Shown: piece after piece, positions 16,590-24,341 of the stretch
How the letters are laid out: each line of letters opens with the position of its first letter
Numbering within the stretch: position 1 is the stretch's first letter
Notes under the pieces: model-generated
Databases searched by the model: none
What the model saw: the letters and a program-made list of their open reading frames with translations, nothing else
Told to the model about the DNA's origin: nothing
Program-made: the position numbers and the translations under genes
DNA from: Streptomyces lincolnensis
Lineage (GTDB): Bacteria; Actinomycetota; Actinomycetes; Streptomycetales; Streptomycetaceae
Assembly (NCBI RefSeq): GCF_021173675.1
Contig: NZ_JAIHON010000024.1
Span: 1 to 64,000, forward strand
Length of the DNA: 64,000 nucleotides
Direction: 5' to 3'

Positions 16590-17066
16590 TCAGGCGGCGT
16601 GCTCCTGGACGGGGGTGTTCTGGTAGCCGGCGAACCGCCAGGCCGTGCCCGCGCGCACCGCGACGAGGGAGTAGACGGTCAGCTCCCGCGGATCGATCTC
16701 CTCCTGGCCGGGCAGCAGCATCGTGCCGTGCGCGACCACGAACGCGACGTCGGAGGTGAGGAAGCGGATGCTGTCGATCCACCCCGCGAGGCGGGTGCCG
16801 TGCGCCCAGGTGGTGAAGATCAGCCGGTGGCCCGCGACCATCTCCTCGCGGCCGCGTTCGACCACACCGCTGGACACGATGTAGTCGGCGTCAGGCGTGA
16901 AGTGGTCCACGTAGGCCTCGGCGTCCCCCCAGCTGCCGAGCAGGGCGGAGTACAGCTCGCGGATGTCGGCCTCGTCCCGCACGCGATCCGGGATGCCGGT
17001 GCTCGGGTGCTTCGACACGGTGCTCATCGGGTTTCCGTTCTCCAGGCTCTCAGGCGTGGTGGTCAT
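16590..17066 (-). CDS. SnoaL-like (SgcJ/EcaC-type) protein
   Basis: A 158-residue NTF2-fold protein of the SgcJ/EcaC group. The core features are ADIRELYSALLGSWGDAEAY at the start of the fold, DHFTPDADYI, and the closing strand WRFAGYQNTP. Such proteins act as polyketide cyclases or hydroxylation helpers, and many have no proven reaction. Its ATG overlaps the stop of the cyclase/methyltransferase gene, so it is the last gene of the core operon. A ring-closing or oxidation-assisting role on the polyketide is likely but inferred. Confidence 0.85.
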   Translation of the reverse strand: MTTTPESLENGNPMSTVSKHPSTGIPDRVRDEADIRELYSALLGSWGDAEAYVDHFTPDADYIVSSGVVERGREEMVAGHRLIFTTWAHGTRLAGWIDSIRFLTSDVAFVVAHGTMLLPGQEEIDPRELTVYSLVAVRAGTAWRFAGYQNTPVQEHAA

Positions 17067-18532
17067 CGCGGTCGGCACTCCAGCACCGTCCACCGGCCGG
17101 TGGCGGGCTGGGTGAGCAGTTCGAAGCCGGCCCCGTCGAAGAGCCCCCGCCAGTGCGGCAGCGTGCGCTCCACGCCGCCGAAGATGACCAGCATGTCGAC
17201 GTCGAGGAACTTCGCGTGGTCCCACACATTGGGAGGACCCATCACCTGTTCGAGGACGAACAACCGCTGATCGGGCCTGCTCATCGCGGCCCTCACCCGC
17301 CGCAGGATCGCCAGCGCGTCGTCGTCCGACCAGTTGTGCAGGACGGCCCTGAGCACATAGGCGTCGGCGTCGGCGGGCAGCGGGTCGGCGAAGAAGTCGC
17401 CCGGCGCCGTCGTGACCCGGTCGAGGACCTCCATGGCCTCCAGGACCGGGGCGGCACCGGAGATCACCTTCGGCCGCTCGAACAGCACGCCCGTGGCGCC
17501 GGGCGCCCGGCGCAGCAACTCGGCGAGGAACGCCCCGTGCCCGCCGCCGACGTCGACGAAGCTGCTGAACCGTTCCGGGCGGATGTCGGCCAGGTGCGTC
17601 GGCACCAGGCGGGCGCTCATGCTGGTCATCGTCTCGTCGAAGAAGTCCCCCGCGTCCTGGTTCACGTCCAGGTAGTCCCACAAGGGCATGCCGAAGACCT
17701 TCTGGCAGGACGGCTCCCCGGTCCTGAGGCTGTGCAGGATCTCCTGGTACGGCCCCGACACGGTGGGGGCACCGTTGTAGCGCACCAGCATCCTGATGCT
17801 CTCGGGTGTGTCGGAGCGCAGCCCCTCGGCCAGCGGCGTCAGGGCGAACCGGCCCTCGTCGTCCTCGACGAAGACACCGACCGACGCCGCGGCCCGCAGC
17901 AGCCGGCGCAGCGCGTCCGCATGGGTCCCGGTGAGTTCGGCGAGTTCGGCCACCGGAAGCGGTCCCGCGGCGAGCCGGTCCGCCACACCGACCTCGCTCA
18001 ACGCGTACACCACCCATGCCAGGCGGATACCGCCGGCGAGCAGCAGCAGGCGCCGGCCGAAGAGGTCCTCGGGCCCGGAGGAGACGCGGGCGGCCGTCTC
18101 GACCGCGCTCTTGATCCGCGCCATCTCCGTCCTGGTCCTCGTGTTGAGGTGCTGGGTCATGCCCGAGTCGTCGATGTGCGCGTCGGCCTTCATCGCGAAG
18201 TCCTGCATCCAGCGCATCTCGACGCCCGCGTCGAGCGAGCGGTACTCCCAGCGCAGGTTCATGTACTCGAACGGCCCGGTCTCGACGCGGCGTGCCGTGA
18301 CGGTCCGTGTCCCGGGATCCGGCGTCCGTTCGGAGACCCAGCTCCAGACCCGCCCCTGCTCGTCGGGGTGGGTGGTGAGACGGAAACGTACCGTGGGTCC
18401 CTCGCGTTCCAGGATTTCGGCACTGGCGTACTCACCGAACAGCCTCGGCCAGGACCCGACGTCGTTGGTCATGTTCCAGACCAGGTCCATGGGCGCGTCG
18501 ATGACGATCGCGTTGTCCGTGTGCCCTGCCAT
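17063..18532 (-). CDS. TcmN-like aromatase/cyclase - O-methyltransferase fusion
   Basis: A 489-residue bifunctional protein, close to the length of TcmN. Residues 1-~150 form a START-fold aromatase/cyclase (VIDAPMDLVWNMTNDVGSWP, and VEMRWMQDFAMK), which in TcmN sets the C9-C14 first-ring closure of a decaketide. The C-terminal ~330 residues are a SAM methyltransferase with FVDVGGGHGAFLAELLRR and AVLHNWSDDDALAILRR. The fusion is diagnostic for tetracenomycin-like pathways, so a linear tetracyclic (naphthacenoid) scaffold is expected. One base separates it from the ACP gene upstream and it overlaps the SnoaL-like gene downstream. Confidence 0.95.
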   Translation of the reverse strand: MAGHTDNAIVIDAPMDLVWNMTNDVGSWPRLFGEYASAEILEREGPTVRFRLTTHPDEQGRVWSWVSERTPDPGTRTVTARRVETGPFEYMNLRWEYRSLDAGVEMRWMQDFAMKADAHIDDSGMTQHLNTRTRTEMARIKSAVETAARVSSGPEDLFGRRLLLLAGGIRLAWVVYALSEVGVADRLAAGPLPVAELAELTGTHADALRRLLRAAASVGVFVEDDEGRFALTPLAEGLRSDTPESIRMLVRYNGAPTVSGPYQEILHSLRTGEPSCQKVFGMPLWDYLDVNQDAGDFFDETMTSMSARLVPTHLADIRPERFSSFVDVGGGHGAFLAELLRRAPGATGVLFERPKVISGAAPVLEAMEVLDRVTTAPGDFFADPLPADADAYVLRAVLHNWSDDDALAILRRVRAAMSRPDQRLFVLEQVMGPPNVWDHAKFLDVDMLVIFGGVERTLPHWRGLFDGAGFELLTQPATGRWTVLECRPR

Positions 18533-18533
18533 G

Positions 18534-18791
18534 TCATGCCTCCGCGAGTCGTCGGTTGACGAAGTCCAGCACCGCGCGCGGTGTCGCCAGGTTCTCGACG
18601 GCCTCCTCGGGGACGGCGACCGTGTACTCCTGTTCGATGCGCACCGCCATCTCGAGCAACGCGAGGGAGTCGAAACCGAGGTCGGAGAAGGGAGTGTCCA
18701 GAGTCCCCGCCGCCTCCCACACCGCCGCGTCGGCCTCGCTGCCGGGGCCCTCCAGGATTCGCCTCAGGTCTTGCCGGGTGATCCCACTCAT
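18534..18791 (-). CDS. Type II polyketide acyl carrier protein
   Basis: An 85-residue ACP of the minimal polyketide synthase. The pantetheine site is DLGFDSLALLEMAVRIE with Ser42. The ATG at 18791 has AAGGG six bases upstream; the ATG at 18797 would leave no spacing. It lies directly after KS-beta and before the TcmN-like gene, the classical order KS-alpha, KS-beta, ACP, cyclase. Unlike the carrier at 9530 it has the standard DSL motif. Confidence 0.95.
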   Translation of the reverse strand: MSGITRQDLRRILEGPGSEADAAVWEAAGTLDTPFSDLGFDSLALLEMAVRIEQEYTVAVPEEAVENLATPRAVLDFVNRRLAEA

Positions 18792-18838
18792 CGTCATCCC
18801 TTCCCGATCCCTTTCTGCGTGTCGAGTCTTCGAAGCCG

Positions 18839-20062
18839 TCAGGTGTTCTCGCCCACGACCAGCGCCGCGTTGAACCCGCCGTAACCCCGCGCCACCACCA
18901 GGGCGTTGCGGACGGTCCGCCGGACCGGCCGGCCGATCACCAGGTCGAGGCCGTAGTCGGGCACCGGCCGGGTGATCGACACCGACGGCGGTATGACGCC
19001 GTCCCTGACGGACAGCAGTGCGGTCACGACGTCGAGTGCCGCACCGCCCGCGTAGAGCCGGCCCGTCATCGTCTTGGGCACGGTCACCGGTACGCCGTGC
19101 CGGCCGAACACATCGGTCAGCGCGGCGGCCTCCGCGGCGTCGTACTCGGGCACGCCCATGCCGTCCGCGAAGACCACGTCGATGTCGCTGGCCCGTACAC
19201 CGGCGTCCGCCAGCGCCGACTCGATCGCGCGCCGCAACGCCGGCGGCCGCCCCGAACCCGGCCGGGGGTCGAACGTCGTCGCGGAGCCGCGCAGTTGCCC
19301 GTAGATCCGGCGGGCACCACGGGCACTCGCCGCGGCGGCGCTCTCCACGACCAGCATCGCCCCGCCCTCGCCGGGCACGTAGCCGCACGCCTCGGTGTCG
19401 AAGGGGACATAGGCCCGCCGCGGGTCCGGCCGCTCGCTCAGCCGGCCGGTGGCCAGCTGGGAGACGAAGCCCCAGGGGGAGAGCGAGGCGTCGGTACCGC
19501 CGGTGACGGCGAGCCGGGTGCCCGCCCGCACCGTGCGCATGGCCTGGGCCGCCGCGTCGATTCCGCCCGCCTGCTCGGAGGCGATGACCCCGCAGGGGCC
19601 GCGGAACTTGTGCCGGATGGAGATCTGTCCGGTGCTGGCCGCGTAGAACCAGGCGATGGACTGGTAGGCACCGACCGACCGGGGCCCCTGCGACCACAGG
19701 GCCTGCATCTCGCGCTGGCCGAACTCGTACCCGCCCGACGAGTTGGCGGTCACCACCGCCGCGTCGTACTCCCCGAGCCGCTGCGTATCCACCCCCGCGT
19801 CGGCGAGCGCCCACTCCGCCGCCGCGAGGGCGAGGTGCGTCATACGGTCCGTCCGGGTGATCAGCCGGGTCGGCACATGGTCCGACGCCACGAACCGGTC
19901 GGCCTCACCGGCGAGCCGCACCGGGTAGGAACCGGCGTCGAAACGCTGCAGAGCCCCGATTCCGCTGGTGCCGGCCAGGGTGGCGGCCCAGTACTCCTCC
20001 AGGCCGACGCCGTTCGGAGCGATCGCGCTCATTCCGGTGACCACGAGGGCGTCAGGGCTCAT
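18839..20062 (-). CDS. Type II PKS KS-beta (chain length factor)
   Basis: A 407-residue ketosynthase-fold protein whose active-site cysteine is replaced by glutamine (ASEQAGG, Gln164), the mark of a chain length factor. It pairs with KS-alpha to set the number of acetate units. It starts four bases after KS-alpha ends. With a TcmN-type cyclase downstream, a decaketide is the most likely product length; this is inferred, not read from gating residues. Confidence 0.95.
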   Translation of the reverse strand: MSPDALVVTGMSAIAPNGVGLEEYWAATLAGTSGIGALQRFDAGSYPVRLAGEADRFVASDHVPTRLITRTDRMTHLALAAAEWALADAGVDTQRLGEYDAAVVTANSSGGYEFGQREMQALWSQGPRSVGAYQSIAWFYAASTGQISIRHKFRGPCGVIASEQAGGIDAAAQAMRTVRAGTRLAVTGGTDASLSPWGFVSQLATGRLSERPDPRRAYVPFDTEACGYVPGEGGAMLVVESAAAASARGARRIYGQLRGSATTFDPRPGSGRPPALRRAIESALADAGVRASDIDVVFADGMGVPEYDAAEAAALTDVFGRHGVPVTVPKTMTGRLYAGGAALDVVTALLSVRDGVIPPSVSITRPVPDYGLDLVIGRPVRRTVRNALVVARGYGGFNAALVVGENT

Positions 20063-20066
20063 CGCG

Positions 20067-21341
20067 TCAGCCCTCCGTCCGGGCCAGCAGCGCCGCGCTC
20101 TGGAAACCGCCGAACCCGCTGCCGACGCTCAGCGCCACGTCGACCTGGTGAGAGCGGGCCCGCAGGGGCACGTAGTCCAGGTCGCACGCGGGGTCGGGCG
20201 TGTGGAGGTTCGCCGTCGGCGGCACCATGTTGTGCTCGATCGACAGGACGCACGCGGCCAGTTCGATCGAGCCGATGGCGCCGAGCGAGTGCCCCACCAT
20301 CGACTTGATCGAGCTCACCGGCACCCGGTAGGCGTGGGCGCCGAGCGAGCGTTTGAAGGCGTTGGTCTCGTGGATGTCGTTCTGTTTGGTGCCCGAGCCG
20401 TGCGCGTTGACGTAGCCGACGGAGTCCGGGCTCAGCCGGGCCTGGCGCAGCGCCACGTCGATGGCCTCCGCCATCTCCCGGCCCGCCGGGTCCAGGCCGG
20501 TCATGTGCGTCGCGTTGGCCCGGGTGGCGAAGCCCACCATCTCCGCGTAGATGTGGACGCCGCGGGCGCGGGCCCGGTCCAGGTCCTCCAGCACCAGTAC
20601 GGCCGAGCCCTCGCCGAGGACGAAACCGTCGCGGGTGCCGTCGAACGGACGGGACGCGTGCTCCGGATCGTCGTTGCGAGGCGAGGTGGCCTTGATGGCG
20701 TCGAAGCACGCGACGCTGATCGGAGAGATCGGCGCCTCCGAGGCACCCACCAGCGCGACGTCGACGGAGCCGTCGCGCACCAGCTGGAAACCGTGCCCGA
20801 CGGCGTCAAGCCCCGAGGTGCAGCCGGTGGAGATCAGGGCCACGGGCCCCTCGGCGCCGGCAGTCCACGCCACCTCGCACGCGAGGGTGCTGGGCACGTG
20901 ATAGCCGTAAAGGTGGGGGACCGCGTACTCGTGGTCGACCTCCCACCGCCGGCCGCCGTCGCTGACGACGACGTACTCCTCCTCCAGCCCCATGGTGGCG
21001 CCACAGGCGCTGCCCATGCTGACGCCCGTCCGCTCGGGGACCAGGTCGTCGGCGGTCAGTCCGGCGTCGGCCATGGCCTCCCGCGCCGAGACCACGGCCA
21101 GCTGCGAGGTCCGGTCCATGCGGCGGATCTCCTGCGGCGAGAGCCCTTCGGCCGCCGGGTCGAAGTCGCACTCGGCCGCCATCCGGGAACGGAACCGGCT
21201 TGCGTCGAAGAAGCTGATCGTGCGGGTCGCCGTACGGCCCGCGCACAGCAGCTCCCAGAACGCCTTGGTGCCGGGGGAGCCCGGCGCCACCACTCCCAGA
21301 CCGGTCACGGCGACCCGGCGCGCGGCGCTGTCGCGTGTCAT
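20067..21341 (-). CDS. Type II PKS KS-alpha (ketosynthase)
   Basis: A 424-residue condensing enzyme of the minimal polyketide synthase. The catalytic cysteine lies in STGCTSGLDA (Cys174), with the histidines in NAHGSGTKQND and SIKSMVGHSLG. It forms a heterodimer with KS-beta and extends malonyl units on the ACP at 18534. Its ATG overlaps the cupin stop by four bases, so expression is coupled. The organisation cupin, KS-alpha, KS-beta, ACP, cyclase-methyltransferase reproduces tcmJKLMN. Confidence 0.97.
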   Translation of the reverse strand: MTRDSAARRVAVTGLGVVAPGSPGTKAFWELLCAGRTATRTISFFDASRFRSRMAAECDFDPAAEGLSPQEIRRMDRTSQLAVVSAREAMADAGLTADDLVPERTGVSMGSACGATMGLEEEYVVVSDGGRRWEVDHEYAVPHLYGYHVPSTLACEVAWTAGAEGPVALISTGCTSGLDAVGHGFQLVRDGSVDVALVGASEAPISPISVACFDAIKATSPRNDDPEHASRPFDGTRDGFVLGEGSAVLVLEDLDRARARGVHIYAEMVGFATRANATHMTGLDPAGREMAEAIDVALRQARLSPDSVGYVNAHGSGTKQNDIHETNAFKRSLGAHAYRVPVSSIKSMVGHSLGAIGSIELAACVLSIEHNMVPPTANLHTPDPACDLDYVPLRARSHQVDVALSVGSGFGGFQSAALLARTEG

Positions 21342-21766
21342 CCGGCCGCACCCACAACGGGGGGCGGCGCGTCCGGGCGGGGCAGCGGTTCGGTCTCCAC
21401 ATGGCCGACCTCGGGGCTCGGCGCCAGGGGCGAGACGTGGAAGACGAAGAACGCGCTCTGCTCGCCCCGGTTCTCGATCCGGTGCCGCTGACCCCGGCGC
21501 AGCATCATCGCTTCGTCGGGCCCCATGTCGATCTCCGTACCGTCGACGCGGATGACCACGTGGCCGCTGACGAGGTACAGGTACTTGTCGGAGTACGGGT
21601 GGTAGAGCTCCGAGACGTGTTCGCCGGGAGCGAGGGAGATCGTGCCGCCGAAGCCCGCGGTCGCGGCCACCGTCCGGGGGCCGAGGAGCACACGGACCTC
21701 GCCGCCCTGACGTAGGGCGGGTGATACGTCTTTCATGGCGATCTTCTTGGGGGGAGACGCGTACAC
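21338..21766 (-). CDS. TcmJ-like cupin cyclase-associated protein
   Basis: A 142-residue single-domain cupin. The beta-barrel metal-site region includes PGEHVSELYHPYSDKYLYLV and a second PDEAMMLRRGQRHRI. TcmJ homologues improve correct folding and cyclisation of the nascent polyketide and have the same place immediately upstream of KS-alpha. GTG at 21766 is chosen because AGGAGG lies five bases before it; the upstream open frame to 21901 lacks a ribosome site. Confidence 0.9.
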   Translation of the reverse strand: MYASPPKKIAMKDVSPALRQGGEVRVLLGPRTVAATAGFGGTISLAPGEHVSELYHPYSDKYLYLVSGHVVIRVDGTEIDMGPDEAMMLRRGQRHRIENRGEQSAFFVFHVSPLAPSPEVGHVETEPLPRPDAPPPVVGAAG

Positions 21767-21828
21767 GATGTCCTCCTGCGGGATCAGTCGCTGTTGCGTG
21801 AACGTGGTGCCGGGGTGCTGGGCCGGCC

Positions 21829-22287
21829 TCAGCGGTGCACCGCGGCCACCGCGGTGGCCGCGAAAGCCACGAAGACCAGCGCGGTGCGCGCCAGGTGCCA
21901 CCGGCGCCAGGCCGGCCGGGGGTCGGACCAGTCGGCGGGCAGATGGTCCGGGTCGAGGCCTCGTACGCTGTGCCGCAGCAGCCGTACGCCGGCGAACTGC
22001 GAGACCACCGCGACGCCCAGCAGCGCGAGTACGGCACCCAGGTACAGCGCGCGGTGCAGGGTGTTGCCGGTGGTGATCGCGAGCGCCGTGTCCAGGGTGA
22101 TGGTCGCGAACACCAGGACGGGCATCGTGGGTTCATAGTGACGGTCGATGATCTGGTGGATCCAGACGTATCGGTCGGGCGGCAGTGTCCGATAGGTGGG
22201 GATGCCCGCCAGGACGCTGTCGGACAGGATTCCGGCGACGGTACCGGTGGTCATCAGGGCGATGACGGTGAAGGCAGTCGTCCACAC
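21829..22287 (-). CDS. DUF1772 anthrone-oxygenase-like membrane protein
   Basis: A 152-residue protein with about four hydrophobic segments, of the DUF1772 family that includes cofactor-free anthrone oxygenases of aromatic polyketide pathways. The N-terminal helix, the HQIIDRHYEPTMPVLVFAT region and the C-terminal TALVFVAFAATAVAAVHR helix are visible. No TcmH-type ABM monooxygenase is present, so this protein is a candidate for the anthrone-to-quinone oxidation. It lies between the VOC protein and the cupin in the core operon. Confidence 0.75.
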   Translation of the reverse strand: MWTTAFTVIALMTTGTVAGILSDSVLAGIPTYRTLPPDRYVWIHQIIDRHYEPTMPVLVFATITLDTALAITTGNTLHRALYLGAVLALLGVAVVSQFAGVRLLRHSVRGLDPDHLPADWSDPRPAWRRWHLARTALVFVAFAATAVAAVHR

Positions 22288-22302
22288 GGCCGGTCCCTTC
22301 GC

Positions 22303-22695
22303 TCAGTGCCGCATCGCGCGCAACGGCTGGCTGAACATGACGGGGTTGTTGTCGAGATCCCGGAAGGTCGCGATGCTGACGAGGCCGGGGATGGCCGTCG
22401 TGGGGCCGTCGAAACTCACCCCGAGCCTCTCCAGACGGGCCCGTTCGCGGTCCAGGTCGCGCACCCCGAACGTGAGGGTCGCGCCGCCCGTACCGCCCGG
22501 GGAGTCCATCCGGTACAGCCCGACGAAGACGTGTTCCGCGCCGATGCCGAGTTCGCACCAGCCGGCCTCCTCGGCCAGGAACGAGACTTCCAGGCCCAGC
22601 TTCTCGCTGTACCACGAGATCGATTTGTGCAGGTCGCGGACGCCGAGCCAGGGCGTGAAGCTCCCGTCGTACTCCGGCCCGGAAGGCCTGTTCAT
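22303..22695 (-). CDS. VOC-family (glyoxalase-like) protein
   Basis: A 130-residue vicinal oxygen chelate protein. It has the paired beta-alpha-beta units starting TPWLGVRDLHKSISWYSEKL and ATLTFGVRDLDRERARLERL, ending with DLDNNPVMFSQPL where the metal-binding glutamate is normally placed. Such proteins in polyketide clusters act as ring-cleaving or ring-oxidising enzymes, or as binding proteins for the product. Its operon position between two oxidation/cyclisation genes suggests tailoring; resistance by sequestration is the alternative. Confidence 0.85.
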   Translation of the reverse strand: MNRPSGPEYDGSFTPWLGVRDLHKSISWYSEKLGLEVSFLAEEAGWCELGIGAEHVFVGLYRMDSPGGTGGATLTFGVRDLDRERARLERLGVSFDGPTTAIPGLVSIATFRDLDNNPVMFSQPLRAMRH

Positions 22696-22724
22696 CTGGG
22701 ACTCCTCACGAGCGTCATCGGGCC

Positions 22725-23048
22725 TCAGCCGGTCCAGGTGTAGAAGGAGCGGGCGCGGGATTCCGCCATCGTCGGGGTGTCGTCGCGGTAGGGGCGCAGG
22801 AAGGCGTCGAGCTTGCGGTCGACCTCGATGAACTGCGGGTCCTTGCGCGCCTCCAGCAGCCGGTCCATGAAGGGCACGTCCGACTCCACCAGATGCAGGT
22901 ACAGACCGTGGAACTCGAAGAGCTCACGGCGACGCACCCCGATCCGGCGCGGGAGGTCGGTGGTCCGGTCGTGCTCCGCGAAGATCCGGGCCACGTCGTC
23001 CATGTGGCGCGGATCGATCGTGCGGATCATCAGGGCTTGGTACTCCAT
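22725..23048 (-). CDS. TcmI-family polyketide cyclase
   Basis: A 107-residue dimeric ferredoxin-fold cyclase of the TcmI family. Family marks include DPRHMDDVARIFAEHDRTTD near residue 13, GLYLHLVE and FLRPYRDDTP. TcmI closes the last ring of tetracenomycin F2 to F1. GGAGG seven bases upstream supports the ATG at 23048. It is the first gene of the main polyketide operon and faces the padR gene across a 176-bp spacer that holds candidate SARP and PadR sites. Confidence 0.93.
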   Translation of the reverse strand: MEYQALMIRTIDPRHMDDVARIFAEHDRTTDLPRRIGVRRRELFEFHGLYLHLVESDVPFMDRLLEARKDPQFIEVDRKLDAFLRPYRDDTPTMAESRARSFYTWTG

Positions 23049-23141
23049 GCGGTGGCCTCCTGAGAACCGAGTCGGTTGCCGGGTGGGCCCGGGGAGTGCT
23101 CCTCGGGCTGGGAGCCACCGTGCCAAAGGGCGATCCAGGCC

Positions 23142-23159
23142 GATTCAAGAGCGATGCAA
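23142..23159 (-). promoter_or_regulatory. SARP-type direct repeat before the core PKS operon
   Basis: Read on the minus strand, TTGCATC-GCTC-TTGAATC has an 11-bp period, 94 bp upstream of the TcmI-like start. The first copy deviates from TTGA. Confidence 0.45.
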
Positions 23160-23203
23160 CGCCGGGCTGTCGCGGCCGGTCGACCGTGTTGTTCGGGTGC
23201 GGG

Positions 23204-23219
23204 TACTCGTGCTTGACTA
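23204..23219 (+). promoter_or_regulatory. Candidate PadR operator, copy 3
   Basis: TACTC-GTGCTT-GACTA ends five bases before the padR start codon. This is too close for its TTGACT to be a -35 box for this gene, which favours an operator for autoregulation. Confidence 0.65.
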
Positions 23220-23224
23220 CGGTC

Positions 23225-23779
23225 GTGAACAGCACACGTCTGTTCGTCCTGGGCGCCCTGGCGAAGTCCGGACCGATGCACGGACACCAGATTCGCCGTG
23301 AGGCACAGGTCGACCGCACCGACTTGTGGACCGATGTGAAGCCGGGGTCGCTGTACGGGGCCCTGCACCGCATGGAGCTCGAAGGGGTCGTCACCCCGGT
23401 CCGCACCGAGCAGGAGGGCAACCGCCCGGCGCGCACCGTGTACGCGATCACCGCGGCGGGCCTCGACGAACTCGACGCGCACCGCACCGAGGCGCTGCGC
23501 ACGGTCCGGCTCCCTCCCGACCCCGTCGATCTGGCCCTGCAGAACGTCTCCGACATGCCGGAGGACCAGGTCCGGGCACTGATCGAGGACCGCTACCAGG
23601 CGCTGGAGCTGCGGCTCACGGCGTGGTTGCACCTGCGGGACGTGGCCGAGCCCCATCTCAACCGGCTGGGACGGCTGAGTTTCCGACACACCGAACTCCG
23701 GCTGCGTGCCGAGTTGGAGTGGCACCGGGAGCTCCTCGACGACCTCAACAAGGCGCTGGCCGAGAACGCGGAACAGTGA
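23225..23779 (+). CDS. PadR-family transcriptional regulator
   Basis: A 184-residue repressor of the PadR family with C-terminal alpha-helical dimerisation domain. The winged helix covers RLFVLGALAKSGPMHGHQIR through SLYGALHRMELEGVVTPVR. PadR proteins often sense small aromatic or antibiotic molecules and release exporter promoters. The GTG at 23225 starts just ahead of the conserved domain; an earlier ATG at 23096 would add unrelated residues. The operator-like sequence at its own start recurs upstream of both exporter genes, so it probably couples product accumulation to export. Confidence 0.88.
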   Translation: MNSTRLFVLGALAKSGPMHGHQIRREAQVDRTDLWTDVKPGSLYGALHRMELEGVVTPVRTEQEGNRPARTVYAITAAGLDELDAHRTEALRTVRLPPDPVDLALQNVSDMPEDQVRALIEDRYQALELRLTAWLHLRDVAEPHLNRLGRLSFRHTELRLRAELEWHRELLDDLNKALAENAEQ

Positions 23780-24035
23780 CGACCGGGCGCCTCTCGCCTG
23801 CGCTCCTCGCCTGAAGCCGGCGTCCGCCCGGTGGGCGTGTTGCCCCGGTCGTCTCGCTGCGCGCCCTGGTTCCGTTCGGCCGGGGAGGTGTCATGGCCCC
23901 TGGATCACCGGGAAGCGGCGCAGCGCCGGCACCAGCAGCACCACAAACGCCAGGGCCGCCGCGCACTCCGCTCCCACGTACACCGGCCGGGAATCGGGTT
24001 CCGGCACTACGAAGGCCCTCTTCGAGCACTCCCGC

Positions 24036-24258
24036 GAGGCCTCGGACCGCCGACTTCCAGGTGATCGGCGTGCCGCACGAGCGGTGCCGGCGAGGAGGTG
24101 CCGGCCTGCGTCATCCCCCGCGATCCGGCCGACCCGCCCACGCTGGAGGACGTACCGGCTTGCTGCGCAGCGCAGGTGGCCCACAAGATCCCGGCCGCAG
24201 TGCGGGTGCTCGACTCCTTCCCGATGACGGTGTCCGGAAAGGTGCGCGAGATGAGCTG
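24036..24258 (+). pseudogene. Remnant of acyl-CoA synthetase C-terminus
   Basis: The C-terminal signature of fatty-acyl-AMP/CoA ligases is split over two frames. TADFQVIGVPHERC is read in one frame to about 24088. VPACVIPRDPADPPTLED and DSFPMTVSGKVREM continue one frame over to 24258. The catalytic lysine of the SGK motif is still there, but more than 400 upstream residues are missing. It marks the right border of the polyketide cluster. The bases from 23780 to 24035 show no recognisable gene. Confidence 0.8.
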
Positions 24259-24341
24259 CGGGAGCGTACTCCGGCTGATCTTCCGGGGTGTTCGATCACA
24301 GTGGGGCGCGGCCCGTAAGATCGGGTGCCCTGGGGGTGGTT

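Noticed and set aside
23891..24184. Minus-strand frame with a hydrophobic segment (AAALAFVVLLVPALRRF)
   Set aside because: Only one helix, no ribosome site, and it overlaps the acyl-CoA synthetase remnant; not enough for a gene call.
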